Below the pieces are notes generated by a model. It saw only the letters and a program-made list of their open reading frames with translations. It was not told the origin of the DNA and did not search any database. Shown piece by piece: positions 23,309 through 36,248 of a stretch of 64,000 nucleotides of DNA (its first letter is position 1; each line of letters starts with the position of its first letter). The translations under genes and the position numbers were made by a program. The stretch is taken from contig JAURVB010003522.1 in NCBI GenBank assembly GCA_033002965.1, positions 206,569 to 270,568 of the forward strand. The letters run 5' to 3'. The DNA comes from Piper betle (taxonomy: Eukaryota; Streptophyta; Magnoliopsida; Piperales; Piperaceae).

Positions 23309-25923
23309 TCCCGAATTCAACATTCAAGTGACCTCTCTAGCTTAAAAGCATAAAATTTCATATTAATTTATCAATTTAATTCCCCCATTATTTTGAAAGT
23401 AAAATTGAGAATTATAATTAAAAGTCCAATCAAGTAAGTTCTTATAATTTATAAAGCTTTTCTATTCTTAAATAATCACAAGGGTCTCTTTGAATTGTGA
23501 GAAAAATAAAGAAAATATGAGAAAAGTATTTTCTTATATTTTCTTTCTCACAATTTACTTATTTGGTTGAGAGAAGATGCTTAAAAGGAATTTATTTTTC
23601 ATCTAGGTGGAAAATTTTATCACAAATTATTTTTTATAAAAAAAGTGAAGAAATGAAAAATAAACTAAGTGCTTTAAAAATTTTCTTTTTTAAACCATAC
23701 ATATAATCGAAAATGATTGAAAAATTATTTTTTTCTTTTTCTTTCTTAAATCATTTTCTATTTCTTTCTCTCATAATTTATCAACGAAAAAAAATTAAAG
23801 AAAATTGATCTAAAACAAGTGGTTGACCTTTTTCATCATAAAATAGATGGAATACCTTGAAAGTCCAACACATCCTATCAAAAGTAACTTGAGCAAAAAA
23901 AAACCAACATAATGTGTATTGAATTTTTGTTAGGGGCAAGTTTAGTGAATTGTCAAACGCATATATTTCTATTACTAAATTAACTATTTAATTGAGGAAT
24001 AGCTGCTTATATGAACTTTCACCTTTAGATGTAAAATCAAAAGTCTTGATTTTATGAGCGTTGGGTCCAAAGAGAACAAGGCACCACAGGCACATAACTT
24101 CTCCTCCATAATATAATAATAATAAAATTTAAATGGGTGTATGTGTATAAAATTTATCTTAGAAAAAAATAATATTAGTAAATGTATAAAAAAATTTGAT
24201 TCTCCAAGCCTCTACTCGATTTGAATATATTCTAAAGATCTAAACAAATGCTGATTCGGCGGCTCGGCCACAATCATAATTCGATATAATATGTTTAAAA
24301 CAAACTTGAAAATGTCAAATATTCGGGTCAGGTGTCATCGCTTGCTTATTAATGAAGAAGAAGCTCTTGGGAAAAACAAAAGCCAAAGAAAAGAAGGTGG
24401 TCCAAAACGCAAACTTCAAATCCACGAAAACCGTCGTGGCCTTTCTTTATTGGAACTTTCTTGCCCTTTCTTTCTTCTTTTTCCCACCCTTTGTTTTCGT
24501 TCAAACCATCGTGGCCCCTCGCAATTTACAGTTGATGCCAAATTGCAAGTGGCTCTAGTTCGTTGACTACATGCCACCCCATCTAGCTGTCTCTGCCGCT
24601 CCAATCCAACGTCACAAATCGCTACCCAACACGCTCTTATAAACAATTCCGAAACAACCCATAAAAATTTACGCAACAAGTGATTGAATGGTATCCATCA
24701 CAATTATATGTTTAATTACGTTTGAATCATCTTAAATATCTTCCTCCATCCATCCCATTTCCCACAACGCAGTCATCGTTATCTTCTCCACCGAACTAAC
24801 TTCCTGATCTTTGCATATATTAAAATGCGACGCCTAGGTTCTTCTCTTGTACCTATGTGCTCGTGGTCATCATGTGCTGGCGCTCGGATGAGTTTTGTCA
24901 TTTAAGAAACCAAATGGTTTGTGGCCATCCATGAATCTAATGCCAATCAAGGCCCCGTTTGCCGTCTATCCGCCCAACCACCGGTTCCTAGCAAACCATA
25001 TATATTATTTATTTATTCATTCTAAGTTCTAAGTTTCTGGCAAGTTCCCACCTTGGGAGTCTCATAAAACATAAATTATTAATTTTTTTATAATTTCGTA
25101 ATAATGCATCGTGATAATGGGTGCACGTTAGCTCCATTTTCCCGACTTCTTTTCACTGCTTGCGCACAAGGAATGCAGCCCAACACAGTGGGCCTTCATG
25201 ATCAGTATGCAAAGTTTTTGAGATATTATTATTATATATATATGTTATTATTTTTATATGTATTGTACTTTGGCATATTGTGCGAGATGGGGCATGTTTA
25301 ATGGGCACTATTGTTGGAATTTGATGATTTGGCTAGGAAATTAGGAAGATTGAAATAGTAGTTGAGAAGATGAGAGAAATTGAAAAATGTAGAAGCAGGA
25401 TTGGAAGTGGGATGAGATTATGAAATGAAGGTGGTGGGGGGTCATGTCAGTGGTCACAATGGTGGGAGTCCGGAGATTCTTTGTATTAACCAATGAAATC
25501 AAACAAGAGCGCGGATAGCGGGAATAGAAACGGTTGCCTAATCACGAGGCTGTCAACAGTAGGGTGGGCGCACCGGTTAGGTTATAGAGTGTTGCTTGCA
25601 TGAATACGGTAATATGGTATATAGCTAGGCTGGAAATAGGTTAGTTCGGCCAATACCAATTAACATAATTATTTATTATTTTAAAAATCTATTATAATAT
25701 ACTAAAACCACTGCACACGCCTTGGTCTTTCACTTTTTGGTACCCATTGGTGCACAGTTTTTTTGTGCACCTTTTTGGTTAATTTTGTTGTATCACTTTG
25801 AGGTTTTTTTCTTGAAGGTGCCGTTGACGGTTTATTTCCTCATCTTCGCCGCCTGCCCTCCTCTTCTCTTCACTTTTTTACTTTTTTTTCATTCGGGCCG
25901 CCCATCAAAATGCCCCTTTATCT
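23309..25923. other. AT-rich intergenic DNA, no gene called
   Basis: It includes ORFs of 65-91 codons (for example 24291-24566 plus) that overlap each other in different frames and show no recognised domain. A T- and G-rich stretch (25720-25920) precedes the miniature LTR element. Nothing else is supported. Confidence 0.55.
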
Positions 25924-26255
25924 TTTTGGGTTTGTCCCAGATCGATTATAAAGGTTATTGGTGATTTGTATACAGGCATATGCGAAAACCTTAATTCTTA
26001 AGTTAGTTTTTAGATTAAGAGACGCATGTGACATTTATTGCAAGTTTTCTTTGATTATTTAAAAATCTCTTTTGAGGGTCCGAAAGGTCCAACAGTAGTT
26101 TTAGAGTTTGGGTGGGGGCCCAAAAGCCTAACAAATAGTATCAGAGTCATGTTCGAGTCGCGCTTACCTACGCCGATTGTTGTTGTTTCCTTACGAGCCC
26201 GATGTATAAAGGGGAATAGTTAGATTTGTCCCACATCGGTCGTAGAGGTTGTTAG

Positions 26256-26542
26256 TGTAACACCCTAAATCTAGTTCATGCTTGTGAACCGAACAGGCAT
26301 GTTACAGACCTTGTTAGGTCGGCTAACTCGAACCTAACTCGTGCGGATCTAATCTCGACGTCTTAAGATGTAAATACGACTTGTCATGCATGGATAAATG
26401 CATAAAACCCTAACATGATACTACATGGATGACGTGCAACCTAAATTTCACATCATTACAATTACGATAAAAATTCTAAAATAAAACAGACAGGGTCTCC
26501 ACTAAAAGTGTAATTATGGGCCCACCCTGTCAAAATAATAAA

Positions 26543-26584
<42 letters not shown>

Positions 26585-29284
26585 GCATCCATGATTTCAT
26601 TTACACAAAATCTAACATATTATGAATTCATTCTAAACCTGGGGTTTCAACCCACACACTTCCGCTGTGCATCTCTGATCATGTTCACATTCTATCATGT
26701 CTCATGCATTTGAACATATCATTCACAATATAATAACATAACAACACAATATTAAACATTCAGAAATCTAATATGTGTGTGTGTACAAGACCTCATTGCT
26801 CCTCCGTCCAAGCTGGCTCCTCCAACTCGTGATTATTACCTACATATAGTATAAAAAAATGTCAGTAACAAGTGTTATTGGTCCAGAAAATAAAATAACT
26901 ATAATAAGCTGGCTATGAGAGCAAACTCTCATATGAAAGAAAACATCATATACTCCACGTGAACACTCTGAAGGGCACTACTGAGGAGCCACTGGGCTGT
27001 AGACCTAGTAGCATCCCGAACTTACTGAGAGCAAACTCTCATATGAAAGAAAACATCATATACTCCACGTGAACACTCTGAAGGGCACTACTGAGGAGCC
27101 ACTGGGCTGTAGACCTAGTAGCATCCCGAACTTACTGATCTGCTGCTGGTACTGTGCTGCTCTCGGTACTTCTTTTTCAGTATTTCTCGTGAAACTTTAT
27201 CCTAAGCCCTCTCCTTACCTCCATAATTCTCCTAACCTTGAGCACGAAGGCCGAGTACTCTTAGGCAGTCGCCTTTAGTACCCTTTGAACCACAAGTCTG
27301 GACATGCGCTGTACTAAACAGTACTCGTAAACCTCCACGTTCTCCGGGTGTGAGGAACTCAAGGGCGAAGTTGTCAGGATCCCTTAGGAATGGAACAGTC
27401 TGCTAGCACTAATCCAGAGCCTGCTTTGACTGTCACGGCATCCTCTGCATGGTACGTGCAGTCATTTCCCCATCTCTCGTCTTACTGAAAACACGAAAAC
27501 TATATATATAGGGCTGGGTAGGGATTTATATAATAGGCCTGGGTAGGGATTTATATAATAGGCCCGAAGGCAACTTATGGTGGATCTTGTTTTCGAAATC
27601 ATCCTCAGAGGGGTTATTAATCCAAAAATCTGTTCGGCTAGATGGCCCGAGTTAAGTGGGATCCAATAAAATGCCACTTAACCCGTCCTGCAAATGATAA
27701 GATAAACATACAATCAGAATGACGTAAAACAAAGTCGAGTCCTAAACGGACTTGGTAGAAGCTCCAAGCGTGTCATCGCGCCTAGGCCGCGAGCTACTAC
27801 TCCGTACCTACACATCAAAACTAAATACGAACGCCCGCTAAATAAATGATGCATCAAACTCAATAACATCACAATCACAGTGTAAGCATCCATCAACATA
27901 ACAATCAGAAAATCATAAAAATAATTAATCCTAGCTCATCCTATTCATACTAATTTTATTACGTGTCTGTAACTTATGTCGTGGTCACTTATCATGCTCT
28001 GACCTGATCTACTTCATTAGATCACTTACATTCAAGCACTATTCATCAAGTCATGTCTCTTATCACTTCATTCGTAATTAAGCATTAATCACATTAATAA
28101 TTAGTCCTAGCACGCTGTGCTAACAATAATCAATTTCAATAATCAAATCGGAGCTAATTATACCTCGCGTCGTCAGCCATCGACAACGACTAGGGTTTCG
28201 TTGCACGTCTCAAACCTCGAATTCGCCGTTCACCGGCATCCGAAGTTCGATCGAGTCCAACTGGGTGAGCTCCGCGGAAGATCTGGTGAATTCCAAAAAT
28301 TTCGGTTTTTCGGCTGGTTCCGATGGTTTTCCGGCAGCGTCCTGCGAGAGTTGCCGGAGGTGATTCCTGGCCGGATAGTGATCGTGTTGGGTACCATTGG
28401 AACCGACTCGGTGAGCCCGACGCATCTATGACATCAGCGTGGCCAATGAAGGCGGCGGCTCGCCGGAAAAAGGCTAAGATGGAGCAGCGGCGATGGGTCG
28501 CTAGATCTGGCCGGCCGGCGATGGCCTCCGCTCCAGTCGGGAAAGACGGCTGAGGGGTCGAGGGTGCCGAGGCGACTGCTGGATCGCGGTGGCGACAGTG
28601 CCCAGCGGCGCGATTGGAGACTGAAGCACGACACAAAGGCGAGGCTTCCTCTCGTTGCGGCGGCCAGCTCGTGGCCGGGCCTTGTCGGGGCGGCAGGGCG
28701 ACGCCATGGCCGGGCGTCGATCGGCGGCCAAGCGGCGTCGGCCGTGGCAGCGGTTGCGCACGAATAGGGGCGGCGCGGCGGTTAGGGTTTGGGTGTGGGG
28801 GAGAAAAGGTCGGGGTGAAAACTTAGTTGGGTGGCAAACTCGTAAATAATACTTGACTCGTCTCCGGCTCGAGTCAAGTATCATAAATAACTCGAAGTAA
28901 ATCTTAAAAAAAATCCATAAAAATCGAGAAAAATCCCATAAAATCAAACAAACACTAAAACATCATAATGATGTGCTCTAAGACTATCAACCCACCTAAA
29001 CTGCCCGTAATGCGTCCTAATGCGATAAACGGCCTAACACTAATTCTACGATTCACTATATATATAATAATAAACTGCATGCCTTCATATACTCTGATAA
29101 CTCATTCTTTCTACTGTGTTCATGACGTCATCATCGTATACTTGGGTACGCATGACCCTCATAGCTCATACACGCGACTGGCATCGGCTCAGTGCACGTG
29201 TTCTGAAACTAACTCGACTCAAAAGTAACGGTCGAACCGACCGGTTCTGAATATAAAACCCTGACTCGAATCGTGGGTTTTACA
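26256..29284 (-). repeat. 3' LTR of the LARD-like element
   Basis: It starts TGTAACACCC and ends GGGTTTTACA on the plus strand. Compared with its partner it carries extra private changes: a perfect 110-bp tandem duplication (26916-27135), a 25-bp duplication (27516-27565) and an expanded AT microsatellite (26541-26579). The inverted repeat characteristic of the family is at 27755-27800. Confidence 0.93.
26916..27135. repeat. Perfect 110-bp tandem duplication in the 3' LTR
   Basis: 26916-27025 and 27026-27135 are identical by eye, beginning TGAGAGCAAACTCTC. The partner LTR has one copy (from about 33443), so the change arose after insertion. Confidence 0.95.
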
Positions 29285-32200
29285 ATCTTCCCTCCTATAA
29301 AAATTTCGTCCTCGAAATTTTAACTCAAAGGAGGTTCTACTGAAACTAATACCTGGAAGCTTGATACACATCAGTTGTATCCTCTACACTCTTCGATAGC
29401 CATGTACATCCTCACTGTACTTGCGCTGTCATGGCAGGTTCTGCTTGTGATGCTGTCAATATCCACATTTTGTTTCTAAATCATCTTGCATGTTCTGACC
29501 TGACCCTCATCCTTCTCTTCTGTTCTGATCCCTACTGCTAACTCGGCGGAAAACCTAGATCACCCCTAAGGGCCTGCTGGGTTGGTCAAGCAAATACTCT
29601 AGAGTATCGCAAGGTTCTAATCTGGACTATGTCTGGAAAACTACGCCGAGGGTAAGACCTACCTGCTAACATCTACCCATGTCCCTCTAATCCTCATATG
29701 TGAATAGTCACCTATATGTACTCGTAGGAACTCTACTCTAGGTCCTACAGTCACCTCAAGGCCTGCTATGAATCTCCTGCTAAGTATGGTGGATACCCTA
29801 ATGAGCTGCACGGCTCACTGTCGCCAACCTAGGTCCAACTCTCAGGTGTCCCTATACAAGGAACTGGACCGCTCAATTGGTTCTAGTTGACTCGGTCCTG
29901 AGTCATGTATCTCACTCTGTTCTATAAGAGAACAAGGATAGCTGCTATGACTCTAATGTATACTATGGCTCCGGTGGCTATCTATACAACCACTAACTAC
30001 GACTCTGTGATGGGATGGTCGCGAGAACACCTGTACATGCACAGCGTGTCTCAAGGAGTATGATAACATACTCTGCATAGGGTTGTAGCATCTGCATCTG
30101 GTCTGTGGGACATGCTCTGTTCAATGTATACTCATCTCAATCATTTGGGTAAATTGATAATAAAACTGATACAAAAGGGTGAGTGGAAATCCTCAAGTGA
30201 AAACTCCACTCTGTTTGATTTCTCTGGGTTATAAGAAGGAGGCTGAATCTAGTGCAAATCAAGTCACACTGCTCAAGAACTCTCAATAGGGGACATCTCA
30301 TCCTCACATGTGGTATCTGGTGCAAGGTAAACAAGGAACTCCACTAGGCCAAGAAAAACCTGCTACATAGGTATGTCACTCTGATTTGTGGTGAGGTCAA
30401 GGTGTCATGCAAGTGGTAGGGGAGATGAAATCCCTATGTAACGTACTGGGTGGCCAAAATATCGGTAGGTCTATGGACTTGCCTCTAAGATCACCATAAT
30501 TCACTATACCACAGGTGATCAGGTTGTGGAACAGTCAATCAATGACAAATCTCAGAAAGGCTCCTAGGTGGCTCTAGTTTAATCAGCTAACAGTAGGCAC
30601 GTGTTTCTCGATATTGTACTAGTCACACACTTCTAAACGGACGGGGTTTAAACAACCCAAAGAACTATTGTCTCCCCTCAAGTCTACGGGGACTCATAAT
30701 GAGGTTCGACACGTGTCTCGTCCGCTCTTCAGTGGTGTGTGACCTGCCGTCCCGTACCGATTTATAGTACTAATCTTGACTCACATGATTACTACCACTG
30801 TGGTAGACTCTCAAGCAAGGCTATCAATGAAGATGAGCATACATTGATATCACTCTATCTGGTCCACTCTCATGTTGGGGTGAAATCCTCATTAGAAGAT
30901 CGATATGCAAACATCTACCTGTACTGTAAAACCTAATCAGTACCATGAAGGTACCTCTATACTCGGGTAAGGCTCAATCCTATGGTTCAAGGTGAGAACC
31001 TAATCGTGCTGGCGAAACACAATGAAATCAATATCTCTTTGAAAGACCCTTCCTCAGTAACCCTCTATCCATGCCCAATACTCTAATACAAGCCTAACCC
31101 CTATCGCCTACTCGCCCATCGCTACATGGGTTAAACTGCATTTGTCTATGTACCAACCATCTGATCTATGTATGCTGGTTGTGACCCATGGATGCACGAT
31201 CATGCATTCTACACAATTTGATCATTATGACCATCCCATCTGGAGGTCACTCTGTCATGTTCCCTAACTCTGTCCATACGCATCCCTATGAGACGGTAAC
31301 TAACAGTATCTGATGGGGCATCTTGCAATATTCATCTGACCCAAGGATATCAGGTCAAAACACTAATTGCAAGAGAGCTATGAAGTCGGATCCTATGCCA
31401 TCTCATCCAAATGACTCACTTTTCCTACCTCTTCTCTGTTCTGCTAATTTCTAATGCGGCTATATCTTGTTCCTCAAATTCTGGTCCTACTAAGATCTAA
31501 CTAATCTAATTGGTCGGCGGTTGAGCAATACACGGACGGCGGTAGTGTATCTTCGGTCGGTGGTAGTGCATCTCTGACGGCGGTTGTGCACCTCGGCGGT
31601 GGTTGTGTGACTAGGTCGGCAGTCGTGCAACTCAGTCGGCGGTTGTGCAACTCGGTCGGCGGTCATGCAACTCGATCGGCGGTTGTGTACTCGGTCGGCG
31701 GTTGTGCACTCGGTTGGCGGTTGTTGGCAGTTGTGCAACTTTGTCAGCCACAATCCTATGTAGATACTAAAAATCTGATCTTAATCGTATACATCATAAA
31801 TCTTCTCTACTATCTCTGACAAATCTTGGCTGTTAACAACTAGGCTTAGGTTGTCTAGTCATGCGTGTTTGATCCGGAGGGTTTGCATCATGGTGCTGAC
31901 ACATATGATGGTAAACCTATGCTAAACCCTCTCTAATCTCCTGAAATCTGAAATGACTGCATTCATCAGTGTTGGTTGGCCCTCAAATGGCAATCACTGG
32001 TCTGGTACTTTATCTCTAGTGGAATTCTGTCAAATTTCTGATCTCACAGGCAATGGTAGTCCTGATCTTTTCCTTGTCATATCGAGACCTATGTCTAGCA
32101 AAAGGAAGTCAAAACTTCTGCCCATAGGTCATAAACTAGTAGAAGAGGAGGATGCGGTGAAGTGCTAATCAAACTAGTCGATCCACCACACTACTCATCC

Positions 32201-32800
32201 TCATTCATCACTATCTCCTGGAAGTGGCTCATCTCATGTGCCAACTAACTTGCTAATATCTCTATACTTCAAGCTCCTTATTATTACCCCTTTTTCTTTT
32301 TAACTCATTCCTATCATGTACACCATGTCCCATAGAAACAGGACTAATGTGGTGACGTGCAAGACACTAACATCTGGTCAATCATCTAATTCACTTATGC
32401 GATGGACAAAACTAGTGGGTCTCTAAGCCCATCAAGACAATCTTGTCAGATTCCTGCTCACAACTGTTAACGTCCGAATCTGGTATAAAATAAGACTTTA
32501 TACCCATTATACCTTTGCTAGCATTACAATATTCCTCGCTCACATCTAACTGACAAACAGTCTGATATCACTATAACAATCCATAAAAATGACTTGCCAG
32601 CTCAACTAAGGCCAATTCCACATATTTCTGATAAAGTCTTGAATACATTGTTATCCAAACAACTTATGAAGAAAATCTGCATGTAAAGAAAATATACAAA
32701 AACATACCTGCCAGCTGGACTCAGAGCAGTCTTTGCACACACATCACCTATAAAAGTATCATACATCTTAATCGGCCGAGAGTGGCTCTGATACCAACTC
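29285..32800 (-). other. Internal region of the LARD-like element, non-coding
   Basis: The plus strand is rich in CT and short of long ORFs; the longest frames are under 90 codons and unrelated to retroelement proteins. The minus-strand order is primer site (32784-32796), leader, a minisatellite (31507-31750), featureless sequence, and the polypurine tract (29285-29298). Just inside the tract, TTCGAGGACGAAATTTTTATAG echoes the 3' end of gypsy pol regions, so this may be a derivative that lost its genes. Confidence 0.65.
31507..31750. repeat. GC-rich minisatellite in the LARD-like internal region
   Basis: Units of about 20-21 bp, consensus GGTCGGCGGTTGTGCAACTC, with about 11 variants. On the minus strand it is read as a repetitive Thr/Arg/Pro-rich ORF (31490-31753), which I regard as a by-product of the repeat. 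Confidence 0.85.
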
Positions 32801-35734
32801 TGTAATACCCCAAATCCGGCTCATGCTTGTGAACCGAAACGGCATGTTATAGCCCCGGTTAGGTCGGTAACTCTAACCTAACTCGTGCGGATCTAATCTC
32901 GACGTCTTAAGATGTAGATACGACTTGTCATGCATGGATAAATGCATCAAACCCTAACATAATACTACATGGATGACGTGCAACCTAAATTTCACATCAT
33001 TACAATTACGATAAAAATTCTGAAATAAAACAGACAGGGTCTCCCCTAAAAGTGCAATTATGGGCCCACCCTGTCAAAATAATATATATATATATAAATA
33101 TATCACACATGCATCCATGATTTCATTCACACAAAATATAACATATTATGAATTCATTCTGAAGCTGGGGTTTCAACCCTCCACGCTTCCGCTGAGCATC
33201 TCTGATCATGTTCACATTCTATCATGTCCCATGCATTTGAACATGTCATTCACAATATAATAACATAACAACACAATATTAAACATTCTGAAATCTAACA
33301 TGTGTGTATGTACAAGACCTCATTGCTCCTCCGTCCAAGCTGGCTCCTCCAACTCGTGATTATTACCTACATATAGTATAAAAACAAGTCAGTAACAAGT
33401 GTTACTGGTCCGGAAAATAAAATGACTATAACAAGCTGGCTATGAGAGCAAACTCTCATATGAAAGAAAACATCATATACTCCACGTGAACACTCTGAAG
33501 GGCACTACTGAGGAGCCACTGGGCTGCAGACCCGGTAGCATCCTGAACTTACCGATATGCTGCTGGTACTGTGCCACTCTCGGAACTTCTTTTTCAGTAC
33601 TTCTAGTGAAACTTTATCCTAAGCCCTCTCCTTACCTCCATAATTCTCCTAGCCTTGAACACGAAGGCCGAGTACTCTCAGGCAGTTGCCTTTAGTACCC
33701 TTTGAACCACAAGTCCGGACATGCGCTGTACTAAACAGTACCCGTAAACCTCCACGTTCTTCGGGTGTGAGGAACTCAAATGCGAAGTTGTCAGGATCCC
33801 TCGGGAATGGAACAGTCCGCTGGCACTAATCCAGAGCCCACTTTGACTGTCACGGCATCCTCTGCATGGTACGTGCAGTCGATTTCTCCATCTCTCGTCT
33901 CACTGAAAACGCGAAAACTACATATATATAGGACTAGGTATGGATTTATATAATAGGCCCGAAGGCAACTTGTGGTGGATCTTGTTTTCAAAATCATCTT
34001 CGAGGGGTTATTAATCCGGAAATCTGTTCGGCTAGATGGCCCAAGTTAAGTGGAATACAATAAAACGCCACTTAACCTGTCCTGTAAATAATAAGATAAA
34101 CATACAATAAAATGACGTAAAACAAAGTCGAATCCTAAACGGACTTGGTAGAAGCTCCAAGCTTATCATCGTGCCTAGGCAGCGAGCTCCTACTCCGTAC
34201 CTACACATCCAAAGTAAATACTAACGCCCGCTAAGTAAATGATGCATCAAACTCAATAACATCACAATCATAGTGCAAGCATCCATCAACATAACAATCA
34301 GAAAATCATAAAAATAATTAATCCAAACTCATCCTATTCATACTAATTTTATTATGTGTCTGTAACTTATGTCGTGGTCACTTATCATGCTCTGACATGA
34401 TCTACTTCATTAAATCACTTACATTCAAGCACTATTCATCAAGTTATGTCTCTTATCACTTCATTCGTAATTAAGCATTAATCACATCAATAATTAGTCC
34501 TAGCATGCTGTGCTAACAATAATCAATTTTAATAATCAAATCGGAGTTAATTATACCTCGCGTCGTCGGCCATCGATGACGACTAGGGTTTCGTTGCATG
34601 TCTCGAACCTCGAATTCGGCGCTCACCGGCATCTGAAGTTCGATCGAGTCCAACTGGGTGAGCTCCGCGGAAGATCTGGTGAATTCCAGCGAATTCCAGA
34701 AATTTCGGTTTTTCGGCGGGTTCCGGTGCTTTTCTAGCAGCTTCCGGCGGTTTTCCGGCGAGAGTTGCCGGAGGTGATTCCTGGCCGGATAGTGGTCGTG
34801 TTGGGTACCATTGGAACCAGCTTGGCAAGCCCGACGCATCTATGACATCGGCATGGCCAATGGAGGTGGCGGCTCGCCGGAAAAAGGCTAGGATGGAGCG
34901 GCGGCGATGGGTCGCTAGATCCGGCCGGCCAGGCCGGCGATGGCCTCCGCTCCGATCAGGAAAGGCGGCTGAGGGGTCGAGGGTGCCGAGGCAACTGCTG
35001 GATCGCGGTGGCAACGGTGCCCGGAGGCGCGATTGGCAACGGAAGCACGACGCAAAGGCGCGGCTTCCTTGCGTCGCGGCGGCCAACTCGTGGCTGGGCC
35101 TGGTCTGGGTGGCAGGGCGACGCCGTGGCCGGGCTGGGCGTTGTCGATCGGCGGCCAGACGGCATCGGCCGTGGAGGTGGTGGCGGGTGAACAGGGGTGG
35201 AGCAGCGGTTAGGGTTTGGGCGTGGGGGAGAAAAGGTCGGGGTGAAAACTTAGTTGGGTGGCAAACTCGTAAATAATACTTGACTCGGCTCCGGCTCGAG
35301 TCAAGTATCATAACTAACTCGAAGTAAATCCTTAAAAAAAATCCATAAAAATTGGGAAAAATCCCATAAAATCAAACAAACACTAAAACATCATAATGAT
35401 ATGCTCTAAGACTATCAACCCACCTAAACTGCCCGTAGTGCGTCCTAACGCGATAAACGGCTTAACACTAATTCTACGATCCACTATATATAATAATAAT
35501 AATAATAATAATAAAATAATAAACTGCATGCCTTTATATACTCTAATAACTCATTCTTTTCTGCTATGTTCATGACATCATCATCGTATACTTGGGTATG
35601 CATGACCCTCATAGCTCATACACGCGACTGGCACCGGTTCAGTGCACGTGTTCTAAAACTGACTCGACTCAAAAATAACGGTCGAACTGACCGGTTCTGA
35701 ATATAAAACCCTAACTTGAATCGTGGGTTTTATA
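32801..35734 (-). repeat. 5' LTR of the LARD-like element
   Basis: It starts TGTAATACCCC and ends GGGTTTTATA (the terminal CA mutated to TA) on the plus strand. It aligns along its whole length with 26256-29284, with the difference being mainly point changes and small indels. It has an expanded AAT microsatellite (35487-35515) and the GC-rich section 34840-35230. The primer site lies just outside its lower end. Confidence 0.93.
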
Positions 35735-36248
35735 GTTAGTGACTTGTATATAGGCTAATGAGAAAGTTTTAATTCTTAAGCTAGCTTTTGGATTAAGAGA
35801 GGCGCGTGACACCTATCATGCCCGATGTGTGAAGGGAAGTTGTTGGGTTTGTCTCACAGTTGTTGGTGACTTGTATATAGGCTAATAGGAAAGCTGTAAT
35901 TCTTCAGCTAGTTTTTGGATTAAGAGAGGCCCGTGACACCTATTGTGAGTTTCTTTGGTTGTTTAAAAGTCCCTTTTGGGGGCCCGAAGGGTCTAACAGT
36001 GGTTTCGAAGCTTGGGTGGGGGCCCAAAGGGCTTAACAACCCTCATATTCGCTCCACTTCTTCCATTTTTTTGTTGTCCTCATCGGTGCCCTAAACACCT
36101 CCTTTTTTTCTTCTTTATGAGAATACTTCGAGAAGAGGCATCCACTATCTTCTTCGTACTTGAATTCAACCTATTATAACAGTTCTATATTTGCAACCAA
36201 TTAGGCACACCATGATAAGGACACACTCTCATTAATTTCTTATATCTT

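Larger units (their letters stand above)
26256..35734 (-). mobile_element. Complete non-autonomous LTR retrotransposon with ~3-kb LTRs (LARD-like)
   Basis: Two long direct repeats (26256-29284 and 32801-35734) bound a 3.5-kb internal region. The whole is flanked by identical GTTAG (26251-26255, 35735-35739). On the minus strand the 5' LTR ends GGGGTATTACA, then four bases later comes TGGTATCAGAGCC (complement 32784-32796), the initiator tRNA-Met site. Before the 3' LTR is a purine tract ATAGGAGGGAAGAT (complement 29285-29298). No gag, protease, RT or integrase motif was found in the internal region on either strand, so it must move with enzymes of a relative such as the gypsy element at 300-8861. 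LTR length, ends and duplication are direct observations; non-autonomy is inference. Confidence 0.9.
25924..36040 (+). mobile_element. Composite miniature LTR element with three LTR copies, split by the 9.5-kb element
   Basis: LTR copies of about 160 bp read TGTTGGGTTTGTCCCACATCGG...GACTTGTATATAGGC...GGTC(T/C)AACA. Copy 1 is 25924-26094, followed by a primer-site relic (TAGTTTTAGAGTT) and a second one reading TAGTATCAGAGTC (about 26136). Copy 2 starts at 26218, is cut by the big insertion at 26255/35735, and has lost its end near 35805. Copy 3 is 35841-35998, followed by TGGTTTCGAAGCT, a mutated TGGTATCAGAGCT site for initiator tRNA-Met. There is no coding capacity. Three LTRs in tandem suggest recombination between elements. 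Confidence 0.78.

Noticed and set aside
24291..24679. Overlapping ORFs near 24.3-24.7 kb as a gene
   Set aside because: Three frames are open over the same stretch, none with a recognisable domain or splice structure.
31490..31753. Thr/Arg-rich minus ORF in the LARD-like internal region
   Set aside because: It is the translation of a 20-21 bp minisatellite and has no counterpart outside it.
34583..35311. 242-codon minus ORF as a host gene
   Set aside because: It lies wholly inside an LTR, includes its GC-rich island, and is broken in the partner LTR.
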